From Anisakis pegreffii (taxonomy: Eukaryota > Nematoda > Chromadorea > Rhabditida > Anisakidae), in the NCBI GenBank assembly GCA_035041965.1, contig JAPYMA010000023.1, forward strand, positions 124,001-188,000: DNA of 64,000 nucleotides, written 5' to 3'. A model generated the notes under the pieces. That model was given only the letters and a program-made list of their open reading frames with translations, ran no database searches and had not been told where the DNA came from. Each line of letters begins with the position of its first letter. Position 1 is the first letter of the stretch. Shown here piece after piece: positions 39,417 through 49,791 of the stretch. The position numbers and the translations under genes are program-made.

Positions 39417-41509
39417 TTAAGCGGCTTCCTTAACGCAGAGTATGCCGTTCACTTTATCTGCGTCCACCACTTCCCATCCACCACCTCAAATATGAACGTA
39501 TTTATTAGACTGCAAATATCGCATTCCACTGAACGAACTTAGATGAGATGTGTGCCGTAACAAACAGTACCGATACTCAGCTCTGCAACTAATCTAACAT
39601 GTTTTGTAACGATATTAAAAGGCGTTAATATTGAATGCTATCACAGTACTGAATGGTGCAGTACGTACAATGGTGCATTATACTGTATTAATAGGGAACT
39701 GTGTAAAGTTGCGATCGTTCATATGAACATTTCATCGCAGTGATCGAGCTGTCGAATTGTTACGATTCGTTGATTGCTCATCAACGAACAATTCAGCGAT
39801 TTCGATGGCGATCGCAAATTATGAACAAACCACTGACTGATCTGTGATAGGTTATCTTAATCCGAACAAATACTTACATTGTCCAAAAACGACCACACCG
39901 TCCGGATATGCATCTCCGGTGAATACTTGGCTGCCGTCTTCCCACGTTGAGCGAAAACCATTTTTAAACAACGTATCGTTTAAACCACTTTTCAATTTGT
40001 TCAAAGTTGTTCCAGCGTCTCCGATTTTGAAGCCGTTAGTTTTAGAATAAGAAACACCAACAAAGTATCTGGAAGCCCAGGTGCAATTTCCCTCAGTCAT
40101 CCCTAAAAATAGTGATCGAATGAAGCTCATAGCAGTAATTCACGAACCGTTCCGTATTGCAGTGATGAGAAACGTTAATGGTAATCGATCACTCTGTCAA
40201 GATATCGCTTAAAGTTGAAGACAATACAGAACGTTTTAAACCTCTAAATTTCTGAGGCGATGAAAATATTAAACACTTTATAAATTTGCAGCTTTGAATG
40301 AAAATATCAAACTTTTGGTGCTTTTTGAAATTCTCAGAGCAAATTTGGCAGATTTTCACATTGAATATTGTCATTAAAAACGATAATAATTGAAGGATCA
40401 TGTGGACGGTTGTTACCAAAAATGAACTTGTTTGAGCTGTAACTCCACGGAGTGAGTAGTTTGTTTTCGTCTGCATCCGAACACTTTGAACTTGCTATTT
40501 GGATTGCATCGGACCCTGTTGGTAATTCCAAACCTTTGTCCAGTTTTATCTAGAATTTCGATGAAGAAGCGTTCGAAACCTCCCATTGTTTCATGATATA
40601 CCGGTAATGGTGACCTATCGAATTTCGGTTGGAACTTGACCGCATTTTCGGTAATTATTGACGTTTGGGATTGAGGAAATGCATTCTGCCTGATTCAGGC
40701 CGAAACAATTTCGCATTCAATTGGCATTGCTAGGAAATCCAAGAGCAATGCTTGGTTTCCACTTGTACAATCAACAAAGTGGAACACCATTACGTTTTTG
40801 TACATTTTCACTAACATTTTTAGGAGCATTTTGATATCTCAAAAGAAACGAATTCGTGACTTCTATCACTTCATTCTCCTTCGTTACTACGTAGCATGGA
40901 GCTTAAATCCGTCATCGAGCATGAAATTGCTTCAACAAAATTACGTGAAGATAAATAGTCAATGTCTTACCAGTTTTATACAGTACTTCGTTTGATCGGC
41001 GAAGTACTCAAATGTATCCTTCGCACTACAGCTTAATGTTTCATCTGGAAAAAAGAGATATTTGGGGTGATTCGAAAGGACTTATTGCCGAAGGATCTTC
41101 GAGCTGGATCCATGGGGAATAAGTGCATTCCAATGTACGCTTCAACTTCCTAGAAGGTTTATATTCAATATGGTGATGTTCAACGCGACCAATATGTTGT
41201 CAATTAATTTTGGTGAGCTATGAACTCAGTTTGATCATTTTCAGAAATTCGCCGTGGAACATAGAACTGACGAAACGTGGTTTGTTGAGTGAAAAATGAA
41301 ATGAATGACGTTACTTACGCTTTTCGTCAACCTCAATTGAAGTACACTTTTGGCCATGGAGTTTTCCCAAATGAATTTTACACAGAAACTTCAAAAATGC
41401 TTCGTTTGGAATGAGTTTCTGAAAAGCGATTAACTCAAATCTACAGAAGGTACTACGACTTCATTTGAACGTTACTATCTTGAGAAAGTGACCAATCTGT
41501 GATGTTCGA
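39417..41509 (-). CDS. C-type-lectin-like secreted protein gene, 5' incomplete
   Basis: Minus-strand exons read from high to low coordinates: 41509-41476, 41418-41319, 41044-40971, 40549-40417, 40102-39878, 39484-39417 (stop at 39,417-39,419). All junction phases agree. The C-terminal half fits a C-type lectin fold: an early DTFEYF...KYC, then KCSDADENKLL, a YFVGVSY strand, STWEDGSQVFTG in the loop region, and GGWEVVD followed by LCVKEAA at the end. That order (GlxY strand, WxDGS, W...C, C at the end) is what C-type lectin domains show. I do not see the EPN or QPD sugar-binding triplet, so sugar binding is uncertain. The signal peptide exon is not located. The two most 5' exons are the least certain; an alternative coding stretch at 40,550-40,680 overlaps the intron. 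Nematodes carry many such clec genes, often tied to gut or immune responses (family knowledge). Confidence 0.5.
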
Positions 41510-43679
41510 CTGAAACAAAACCATTAACGCAATCGTATCCTAGGCGCTGAAACGGTCAAAATTTCAATAGGTGCCTCACTCGAAATTATGGTTCGAAAAC
41601 GTCATAATGCGCTGGTGATATCAGTAGGATCAATGCCTTGCAATCGAAGGCGCACTTTGAAAATATTATCAGACGTTTATAAGGAAATATGAAGAAATAT
41701 CAAGCAAGGATGGGCTGCCAGTCTCTTCAATCCCTCTCCCTATGGTATCCTAAAATTCCCTTCTACAGAAGGTCTTATCACTTAAGAGCAACTGGTTTAG
41801 CCTAATTCCGCTTAGCAGAATGCATTTCCCATGAGTACCACTGCGTTTTGATTTTCTTGATCCACTCACCCCTTCCAAATGATGATCTGGAATAGTCTCG
41901 AGATTCAGGTGGAAACGGAAACAATGCTGGATACTAACGGGTGGGAAATTGTCTGAAGTTTGAGTGAAAGGCCCATTTATCTGAGATCAAGATGTAGTTG
42001 AATAGTAAGCCTAATTTCAGCTTAATCTAGTCGCAATTTTTGTTTTTGACAATTAAACGCTAGCTCCTTCGAAGCGGTTATTGGATGCAACGAAATATCG
42101 GAGGGAAGGTGGCCGATTTGGACAACTTATTAATCCATTTGGGCAGCCGATCGAAAAGGCTGGAAACCGTTGGCATAAAATAAATCATAAAAGAAACATC
42201 TTTATTCTAAATTACTTTCCTGATGCTTTATGAGTTTTCCATTCAATAACTTTTTGTTAAGCGTAATTTGCGTTTCAAGTCCAAAGGTCAGTGTGCTTCA
42301 ACTCTTTAAAAGATTTTCGTTGCGAAAATCCGAAATTCCCCACTCTCTCCGTTTTCTCTTTCGCTAAAACTGGCGGACCTGTGGACGGTGGCAGTTTTCT
42401 CTCGCACGAAGTGCTTCCCCGCGATTCACTCTTTCCTTCTTTTCGAATTGGATGGTATCGAAAATGCTTGCAGTGATCCGAACATGCGACTGATTGCATA
42501 TTGTTTTAGTGCTGTTACTCAGACTATATTACGTGAGCTCTTTCATGTTGGACGATCATTTTCACATAGTGAGCCGTTTGAGTTGCTCACGTATGAAGAT
42601 GTCCTCTAGTGGTCGTGTTTACCGTGAGGGCAAAGAAAGTCCAGTGTGAATCACAAACAGAAGCCAACCTCATCGTAGACGCATTCCGTTTGTTTTCCCC
42701 CTTTGATTTTCTTCGGCCGAAAAGGTGGTTGACATATTCTACCTGTAACAAATAATGGTCAACGATGAAATCAATTCCATTCGATGAATCATTTAACGAA
42801 TATTGTGGTCACATTCTGTGGAGAACCGTTCTGGGCACCTTTCATCGCCACTCTTTTGCCACAAAGATGTTTTGCCACCATGATGCAATGCCACCACCAC
42901 TTTTGTGGCTAATACATTTACGGAGAAGCTTCTTAGACATGTTTCGTCTAATCAGTGAATTACCTTACCACTATCCAATAGAGACGGCAGGAAAAACCAA
43001 CGCTTACTCGGAATTCATACAGACAAGGAAATTCTTGTTCAGTATGTGAGGTAACTGTAAGGTAAAGCTCAATCTATGCTCGATGTAAGCCTCGGCCCTA
43101 AGCCTAGGCATAATCCGAAGCGAAGGTGCAAGCCCAAGCAAATACCTAAGCGTGATCTTATGATAAATAGAACAAATGAAAGTACTTGACAGTGTTATCA
43201 CCACATGTTGTTGACTTGTTCTGCATTATTTTCATCTCACAATCACGCATAAGAATTGCCTACACTCATAAATTTCGAGAGGGGTGTAAATAAATTAGCC
43301 GAAAATGAATGTTTGTTATTGATGCTACACGTGAGTCTCAGTCGAGAGCCCATAGAAGAGTGTAACAGAATTTGTTTAGTGGCACAAAACAGATGTCAAA
43401 ACATTCGGGCGGCGAAATGGCCGCGACAAAACGGCCGAGCAGTTTTATCAAACGATTTATAAGAGATAATGGAGTTGGCTCGAATTGAGGTGCACTGAAT
43501 CGTCTCATACAGTAGTTGAGTGTTCAACTGCGAGAGCGATCGAGCCACTTTGACCAATTCAACAGAACGAAACAGACATTCCCGCATGCTGCCGTAACAA
43601 TATTTTCATCACGATTTCGTTCATCCTCTCCACCAACACATACCCGTTATTGTCCACTGAATGAACAAACGCTGCCCAC
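41510..43679. other. Unassigned region upstream of the lectin-like gene
   Basis: Several short open stretches exist on both strands (for example minus strand 42,275-42,499 and plus strand 42,765-43,049), but I found no set with coherent splice sites and family motifs. It may contain missing 5' exons of the lectin-like gene or exons downstream of the signal-peptide exon at 43,680-43,761. Confidence 0.4.
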
Positions 43680-43761
43680 CTGCATTACACTCCGCAACCC
43701 AAACCAAAATTATAATCGCTGCAACCGAAAACGCAGCGAGACGCCCTAAAACCATTCTCAT
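43680..43761 (-). CDS. Signal-peptide first exon of a secreted protein
   Basis: Reading the minus strand from the ATG at 43,761, the exon encodes 27 residues with a basic start, the hydrophobic core AAFSVAAIIILVWVAEC, and then NAG. It ends in phase 1 at a GTGGGC donor. The pattern is a classic secretory signal peptide with a likely cleavage near the C/N-A-G end. The partner exons downstream (lower coordinates) were not identified. A diverged copy of this exon and about 200 bp of its upstream sequence lies at 45,438-45,735. Confidence 0.5.
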
Positions 43762-43970
43762 CGTGACGAATGACAGAAACCAAAGTGAAGATCATTTTTA
43801 TAGGCTTTTTGTAAGCAAATTCTTCATTAATGCATTCAAATTTGAATCTTCTGCATAAATAATCAAATGAAGAAAATTTTGCCGTTAATCGTTTCATTTT
43901 CTGCACTGTCAGCACAAGTTCGTCTGAAATTAACATACGCGACTGGTTATCATATTGGCTATTGAGTGGA
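43680..43970 (-). repeat. Dispersed duplicate, copy 1 (signal exon plus upstream sequence)
   Basis: This block aligns by eye with 45,438-45,735 along its whole length, covering the signal-peptide exon and its upstream flank. A long minus-strand frame across the block is also recognisable in the second copy, but there it is shifted. Conservation of the flank suggests a duplicated promoter region. Confidence 0.6.
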
Positions 43971-45437
43971 TGAAGGCATGCATATTCCACTTCTTGCGCA
44001 CTGTCAAAGAACTGCTTTGCAAATATGCATTTTAAGAAAGAGCTAACATAATAATATCACTTAACAAGATGGAATGCATTCGTTATATTAGCTATCAAGA
44101 AATAAGATGAATCCTCCACGCATCAAATATTATTTGTCGTTTTGAGTATGTCAATCCGGTAAAGCGATTGAGAACTGCGATTACCGTGTAAAGACTGATA
44201 TCTTTAACGGAGCGTTGCAATTGCTAGTCCTCAAAAACAAAGCATGGAACTTTCATTCTTTTTCGACTCATTATTCATGTTAGAAGTTCAAATGTTTTTC
44301 TATTATTCTTTCATGGGTTAAAATCATGTTTCTTCTCGAAACCCTTTTCCAATTTCACCTGTAATTTAATGAAAAGTTTAGTGGGACTTTCTTCGGATTT
44401 GTACCTAACCTCGACCTTCAAATTGCAGATGTCTTTGAGAAATTCAGCTCAGTTACTACTTCGATAATCCATGAATTGCAATACCGAAATATTAATGTGT
44501 ATACATTTACGTTCAGCTCTACTGCATTTTTCATTGCTTTGGCATCTCATAATGACTGAATACATGAAAATCCATTGCCATTTTCTTCATTTCTAGGTGT
44601 GTAAAAAATGTTTTCATCAGTCAGCTTGCTCCGAAATAACATGCAAAGATGAACAGCCGATTTTATGTCGCTCTCACGCATAACTTCATCCGATCAGCGA
44701 AATACTCAGTTGCTCTAATAGGACATTCTGATCTTTCGTCAGAAAAAAAGGTATTTATTGCGTTCCAGAGAACTGATGCAGCTTGGAATTTTGACCCGGT
44801 TGGAAATGAAAGGGAGCAAAAAATGCATGGATCAAGTACGCTTTTTTCCCTACACCCTATACATACGCTTTCCCCTAACCTGAACTGGAGTGCATTTTCC
44901 AGAATCGTCAATTTTCACGTCACGAATTTTGCACAACACTTTTTGCATGAGACAGGTACTATCAAAAATGCATTCAATAATTTGGAAACAAAATAGAAAG
45001 CGCTTTAGCGTTGCGGCTTTGGAATCACGTCTTTTTAGCGCAAGATCGTTTCGAAAATCACTTGATGAATTCCCCACTTATCGAGATAACTTTGAAATTC
45101 AATTCTAATAAGTGACATTATTGAACTGGTACGAAAAATCTGAAATGAACCAGAAGTATCTGCTCTAACCTCGTCATAGATACACTTGCCTAATCGTTTC
45201 ATCTTGAACGGTGCTAGGCATATCCATCTTGCAATGCAGCAACCTTTCATATAGCATTCTCTTGCATACAAGAAATTCTCGAATCAACTTAATACTTCGT
45301 GAATTGCACTAGAAGACTCAATCTATGTAATTTACTCAAAGAAGGCCTAAGAATCTGAGATGCCAGAATCTTCAAGCGGAACAGAATGTTTCGCTCTCTT
45401 GAGAATCAATGACTGAATCAACGATGCTCAGTTTTAC
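43971..45437. other. Region between the two signal-exon copies, no gene supported
   Basis: Overlapping open frames on both strands at 44,649-44,996 and 44,663-44,911 contradict one another and neither shows domain motifs or splice context. I see nothing else I can support. Confidence 0.4.
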
Positions 45438-45735
45438 CTGCATTACACTCCCTAACCAAAGCTGAAATTAAGTCGCCGCAATCGATAACACAACAACACT
45501 TCTCAAAGCCATTCTTGTCGTGACCAAAGACAACAATAAAAGTAAACATAACTATTATGAAGTTTTTTTTTGAAGGCCAACTCGTCATAAATGTAATGAA
45601 ATTTGAAGTTGTTGTACAAGTAATCAAACGAACAAAATTTCGTTCGTAATCCATTCATTTTCTGAATCGTCAACATGACTTCGTCCAAAATCAGCATATA
45701 CAATCGGTTATTATCTCCGTTGTCAATTGAACATG
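45438..45735 (-). pseudogene. Broken copy of the signal-peptide exon and its upstream flank
   Basis: The ATG at 45,512 is followed by a related start (MALRSVVVLSIAAT) but the frame then hits a TAA. Relative to the copy at 43,680-43,761 there is a one-base deletion within the hydrophobic core. The splice donor side (GTAATGCAG then GTAAAA) is kept. The long minus-strand frame upstream is also shifted compared with copy 1. This is a decayed paralogous exon. Confidence 0.5.
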
Positions 45736-46071
45736 ACTGTTTTATTCTGGACTGTTTTAACTGTCAACAAATTGCATTACATAAACACGTGTAATAGTAG
45801 AGTTTATTCAACAATGACACGTAATAAGGCGAAATAAATTAAGACGAAGGTTCTGTGCAACATACATGATTCACCATGCCAGCAGCAAATATGATGTTTG
45901 GGAGTTATTTCTAAGATTAGAAGAGGTTTTTGTTGATGTCAGCAGTGCATTGCTAGCTTATAATAAGCTGTCCAGTACCGACAAGCAAATCTTACATCTT
46001 CATTACACGCATCAGATACAATGTGTTGCGAGTTGGAATGCAGTAAAAGTGGAATGCACAAGTATAGTCGG

Positions 46072-46962
46072 TTACTTGTTATCGAGCGTACAACCAGGCC
46101 GGCCCATGCAATTCCCGACGGGCATATCAGCATTTGTTGACTGATCATGAAGAGCAGATGGAAAACCTGAAAGTGAATTCGGTGTGTTATGCGCTCAAAA
46201 CGAGGAGTGTGTCGCGAATGAGACGAAAGGTGGCACGGCACGATTGCTGTGCAGGAATACACGCTGAAAGAAGCTGCACGCAGTTTCACCTGCTGAATAT
46301 CGCTTTCTGGCAACGAGTTCCTTCCCATACGAGAGGCTGCGACCAGATAAGCCACCTCCAAAGCCTCCATGCGTATTGCCATAATTCATGAACGGTAATC
46401 CCATGTCTCCGTAACCAGGCATCATTCCACCCATTCCACCCACTCCACCCATTCCACTCATTCCACCCATTCCACCGTATCCCATATATGGTGAATATCC
46501 ACCAGCGTATGAAGAATAAGGCATCATGCCGTAGGGATCATATGCGCCGCCGTAACCACTGTACGGAAATGAAGATCCGTAACCTGTTTGTTCGAAATTC
46601 CAGAAATTATTCATCAGCAAAGAACGAAAATACAGTGGAATCGCTCTGTTTCGATGCATAGTCAGAATAATATGGCATTTTATAGTGGGTAATATTCTTA
46701 AGCAGCAAAGTAGAAGACTGTTGGCAAAACGGAATAATCAGCACCGAAAATGCGTTTTTTAGCCGTGAGATAAACCACTTAAAACGTGATATGATTGAGC
46801 AATGATCGACAAACTTGTTGTACCGAATTGACTAAAATTAAGTGAAATTTTACCCGACATGCCTGATGCAGCATACGGTCCAAATGGGTAAGCACCATAT
46901 TGTTGCGCGGAAGCGCTGACGACTGCCAAGAGGATAGCGATCAAAGTGTTTGCTCTGCTCAT
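46072..46962 (-). CDS. Gly/Tyr/Met-rich small secreted protein
   Basis: Three minus-strand exons: 46962-46854, 46583-46290 and 46166-46072 (stop TAA at 46,072-46,074), giving 165 residues with matched phases (1 and 1). Residues 1 to about 19 form a clear signal peptide (hydrophobic core LIAILLAVVSASA, then QQYG). The middle is low-complexity, with GYGG, PYSSY and repeated GGM/GGV units. A basic KELVARKRYSAG segment follows, then a short C-terminus with two cysteines (GNCMGRPGC). Composition suggests an extracellular matrix, cuticle or surface protein, or an antimicrobial-type Gly-rich peptide; the sequence does not decide which. The KRY-type dibasic could be a processing site. A coding frame that runs past 46,290 in the second exon is intron read-through. 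Confidence 0.75.
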
Positions 46963-49229
46963 GTCAACTGAAAATGAAAAACGATCATTGCATGGAGTGA
47001 CTGATTCAAAACTATGCCTGATGATTCAAGAAGAGATCAGTATTCATTTGATAAGTCGCGTTAATATTCGATCTACAATAGTCGTCTCAATCGATGTAAG
47101 GGGTCTGATGGCTTCAATGGAATGGCTCGAACGTGGCACTCAGAAGGAATCATTAATATGTTGGTAATACAGGTACCCTGCGTGGCTCTTCCAGCTTGAC
47201 ATAGCCATGTAGGCACCTCTGAACTGTGGGAAAACCATTTTTATTCATGTTGAAGGTGGTCCTTGGGTAAAAATAGAAGCGTGGACTGAAACTCTCAGTA
47301 AATTAGAGTCTTTTTGTGACCGCAAAAGACAGCCTGAGCTCCTTCATTTAAAATTTTTTCGAGTTTGTTCGAGTGATTGAACCGATCTGTTTTCAAGAAC
47401 TGTGCAATATTGACAAAACTGATCAGAACTGTAGGCGAAAACGCGTCATTCCTTGGAAAAAAATGTGGAATTTGATAAGAACGCCTGAAAGTTGGGGATG
47501 AGCGGAATGCTTGGTGGATTGTGAATCGGCGAATGGTGAGGTATGAGAGAGAGCCGTGTCACTTTTATACACGTCCGTTCAGAACAGAAAATGAGAGAAC
47601 TGACTCGAAATGGGAATAATTGAATCAATCTTACAGTCAATTGTTCAGTAAATCAGTCATAATTCACTAATATTTCTTTAGAAAACTCTTTGAAATTCTT
47701 TATTCAGAAGTGTATTTTCTATATGTGTATGTCTATACGATGCATCCAACAAGTGTTCGAAGTACCGATTATGAAGATCGTGTCGGTCACAGCGTTTTCA
47801 AGTGTCGTCGAATTTTGGCGGTGTCAATGGGTGATACGAACATTACTTAAGCTATTCACTGCACTCTTATTCTATTCATATACATCACTTTGCTCCCATT
47901 TCCAACTTTCAAGGACCACTACTAAAATAACAAAAAAAAATTTTAGCACTTCCTCAAAGTCAACAGACAAATACATTGCTTTGTCAATATTTCATCACAT
48001 CTCTTCCTCAGTAAGCAGTGTATTTCCTTAATGTCTTAATGTTTTCATTGGAAGCCATTGTCAAAATTTTGAAAATTCGACCCAATTAGGAAAATTGTCA
48101 ATAATGATGAATATCCTCGTAAAAGGCAGTCACTCAGTAGTGCATTAAACTCTTTCTGAAAACACCGAAGAACTCAAGTAAGACTTGATTGTTCAAGTGG
48201 AAGTGTTGCAGTCATTTCAATGACTTATTCCAGAGTTTTGTGACCAGTGCATATAAATCTCTTTTGCGAAACAAAAAATCGAAAAAAGGTGCCTGAATGG
48301 TGCATTGATCGTGAACAATTTCAACAATATCTGATACCTTGCAAAGTGAATCATTTAAAAAAAGTATTTTTCAGGCGTGAGTTTAATTTTTATGGATGAC
48401 GGTGAGCGGTTGGTTTATCGATCGTTCTGTGCGATCGGCAAAATGTTCGTCATTGTTGCGATAGCTTGATGGATTGTTGTTGTTATTCGGCTGGATTTAA
48501 CTATGCAAATTATCTATGGCAACAGACACTCGTTATTGGTTGGTTGTGGCGTGCTTGATATGCCGATTGCTATGGATCTACTCGGTTACATTAATCGTTT
48601 ATTACTGATAACGAAAGATTACTGATTCACTACTGATGGCTGTTCCAAACAACTACTCTGAACGATCGTTGGACAAGTGTTCAATCGATCAATCGGAATG
48701 TATTTTCGGGTTCCTTCTGAGTCCCTCTCCCTAGAAATAAATGGGCATATGGGAGAGTAGCCCAAAACCTCTGTACTTGCCAAATCAATAATTCAAGTTC
48801 GGATTTCATGAAGACAGATGATTCCAAACGCTATTATCGTTAGCTGCGCGGAAAGAAGAATGCCAAGGAAGGAAGAATGTGATATTAGTGATATTGGTAA
48901 TAACAGAGAGGCATAAACTCGTAATGAGTTTGATTTGCTGATTAAATAAATTTTTCAGGCGTAACGGTCTCCGTTCCGCATGGTAGAATAAATTCATTTC
49001 TGTTGCTGCAGTAACTAAGTACCGACAACACACGCGTGGTTTTAAGAGTTTATTCATAATGAGCATCACTGAATCAATTTAATCAATCAGTTTATCAACG
49101 AAAATGAATTGCCATGCGGTCATTCGATTAACAACAACAAGAACATACAAACCAATCGAATGTCTTCTGGGAAATTAATTTCTTCCAGGATAGTTTATAC
49201 TAACAGCAATAAGTTCATAAAAAACAGCA

Positions 49230-49272
<43 letters not shown>

Positions 49273-49791
49273 ATTTAATAGCAGTTGTAGTGATAATGTC
49301 CGTGATTTCAAACTGGTAATAAAAATAAGTAATACAGACGATGATAAAGATTTCGTGATATACGGAGCCATTCAGTAAGTGCTTTGGTATCTAAATGTCG
49401 CTTTAGCATCGTGGAACATGAACGCAAAATAACCAAAAATACACTAGCTTAGGACAGCACCAAATCAGCATCTTAACAACGATTCAAAAGTAATATCTCC
49501 TTGCATTGCAAATACGCGATGACAACTGAGTAACACGACGACACATCTCAACTAAACTGTTAACAAAGAAAATACACCGGCACACTTTCCCATAATTTCT
49601 CAGTACACTAAAGTAGCTGATGATGACTGATTGCAGCACGCTTATCGAACATTCTACGAAAGAACGAAGAATTGACGAGCCGAATGATTGATTCAATCAT
49701 GGACAGTTACAAGTGATCTTGCGAAGATGTGCTGATATGGTGATAAAGGGCAAAGAATGAATGAATTGTTTGGAATACAATATGGTGTCAT
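46963..49791. other. Intergenic region with (TAA)n microsatellite
   Basis: This contains the probable promoter of the Gly-rich gene (just above 46,962 on the minus strand) and otherwise only short open frames without motifs. A TAA/AAT trinucleotide tract lies at 49,231-49,271. I see no RNA gene or transposon ORF. Confidence 0.5.
49231..49271. repeat. (TAA)n microsatellite
   Basis: About 13 uninterrupted TAA units. Confidence 0.95.

Noticed and set aside
41040..41150. Possible third E2-like remnant (an FPMDP segment followed by an AATAAG pattern resembling E2 exon 4)
   Set aside because: Similarity is short, the HPN motif is absent, and neighbouring exons join in phase to the lectin-like gene without it.
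43685..43990. 101-codon minus-strand frame in copy 1 of the duplicated block
   Set aside because: The frame is shifted in copy 2, and a signal peptide in another frame with a good donor explains the conserved end better.
44649..44996. 115-codon plus-strand frame
   Set aside because: It overlaps an equally long minus-strand frame and has no signal peptide, domain or splice context.
47690..48031. 113-codon plus-strand frame
   Set aside because: Low-complexity composition typical of chance frames in AT-rich DNA; no motif.
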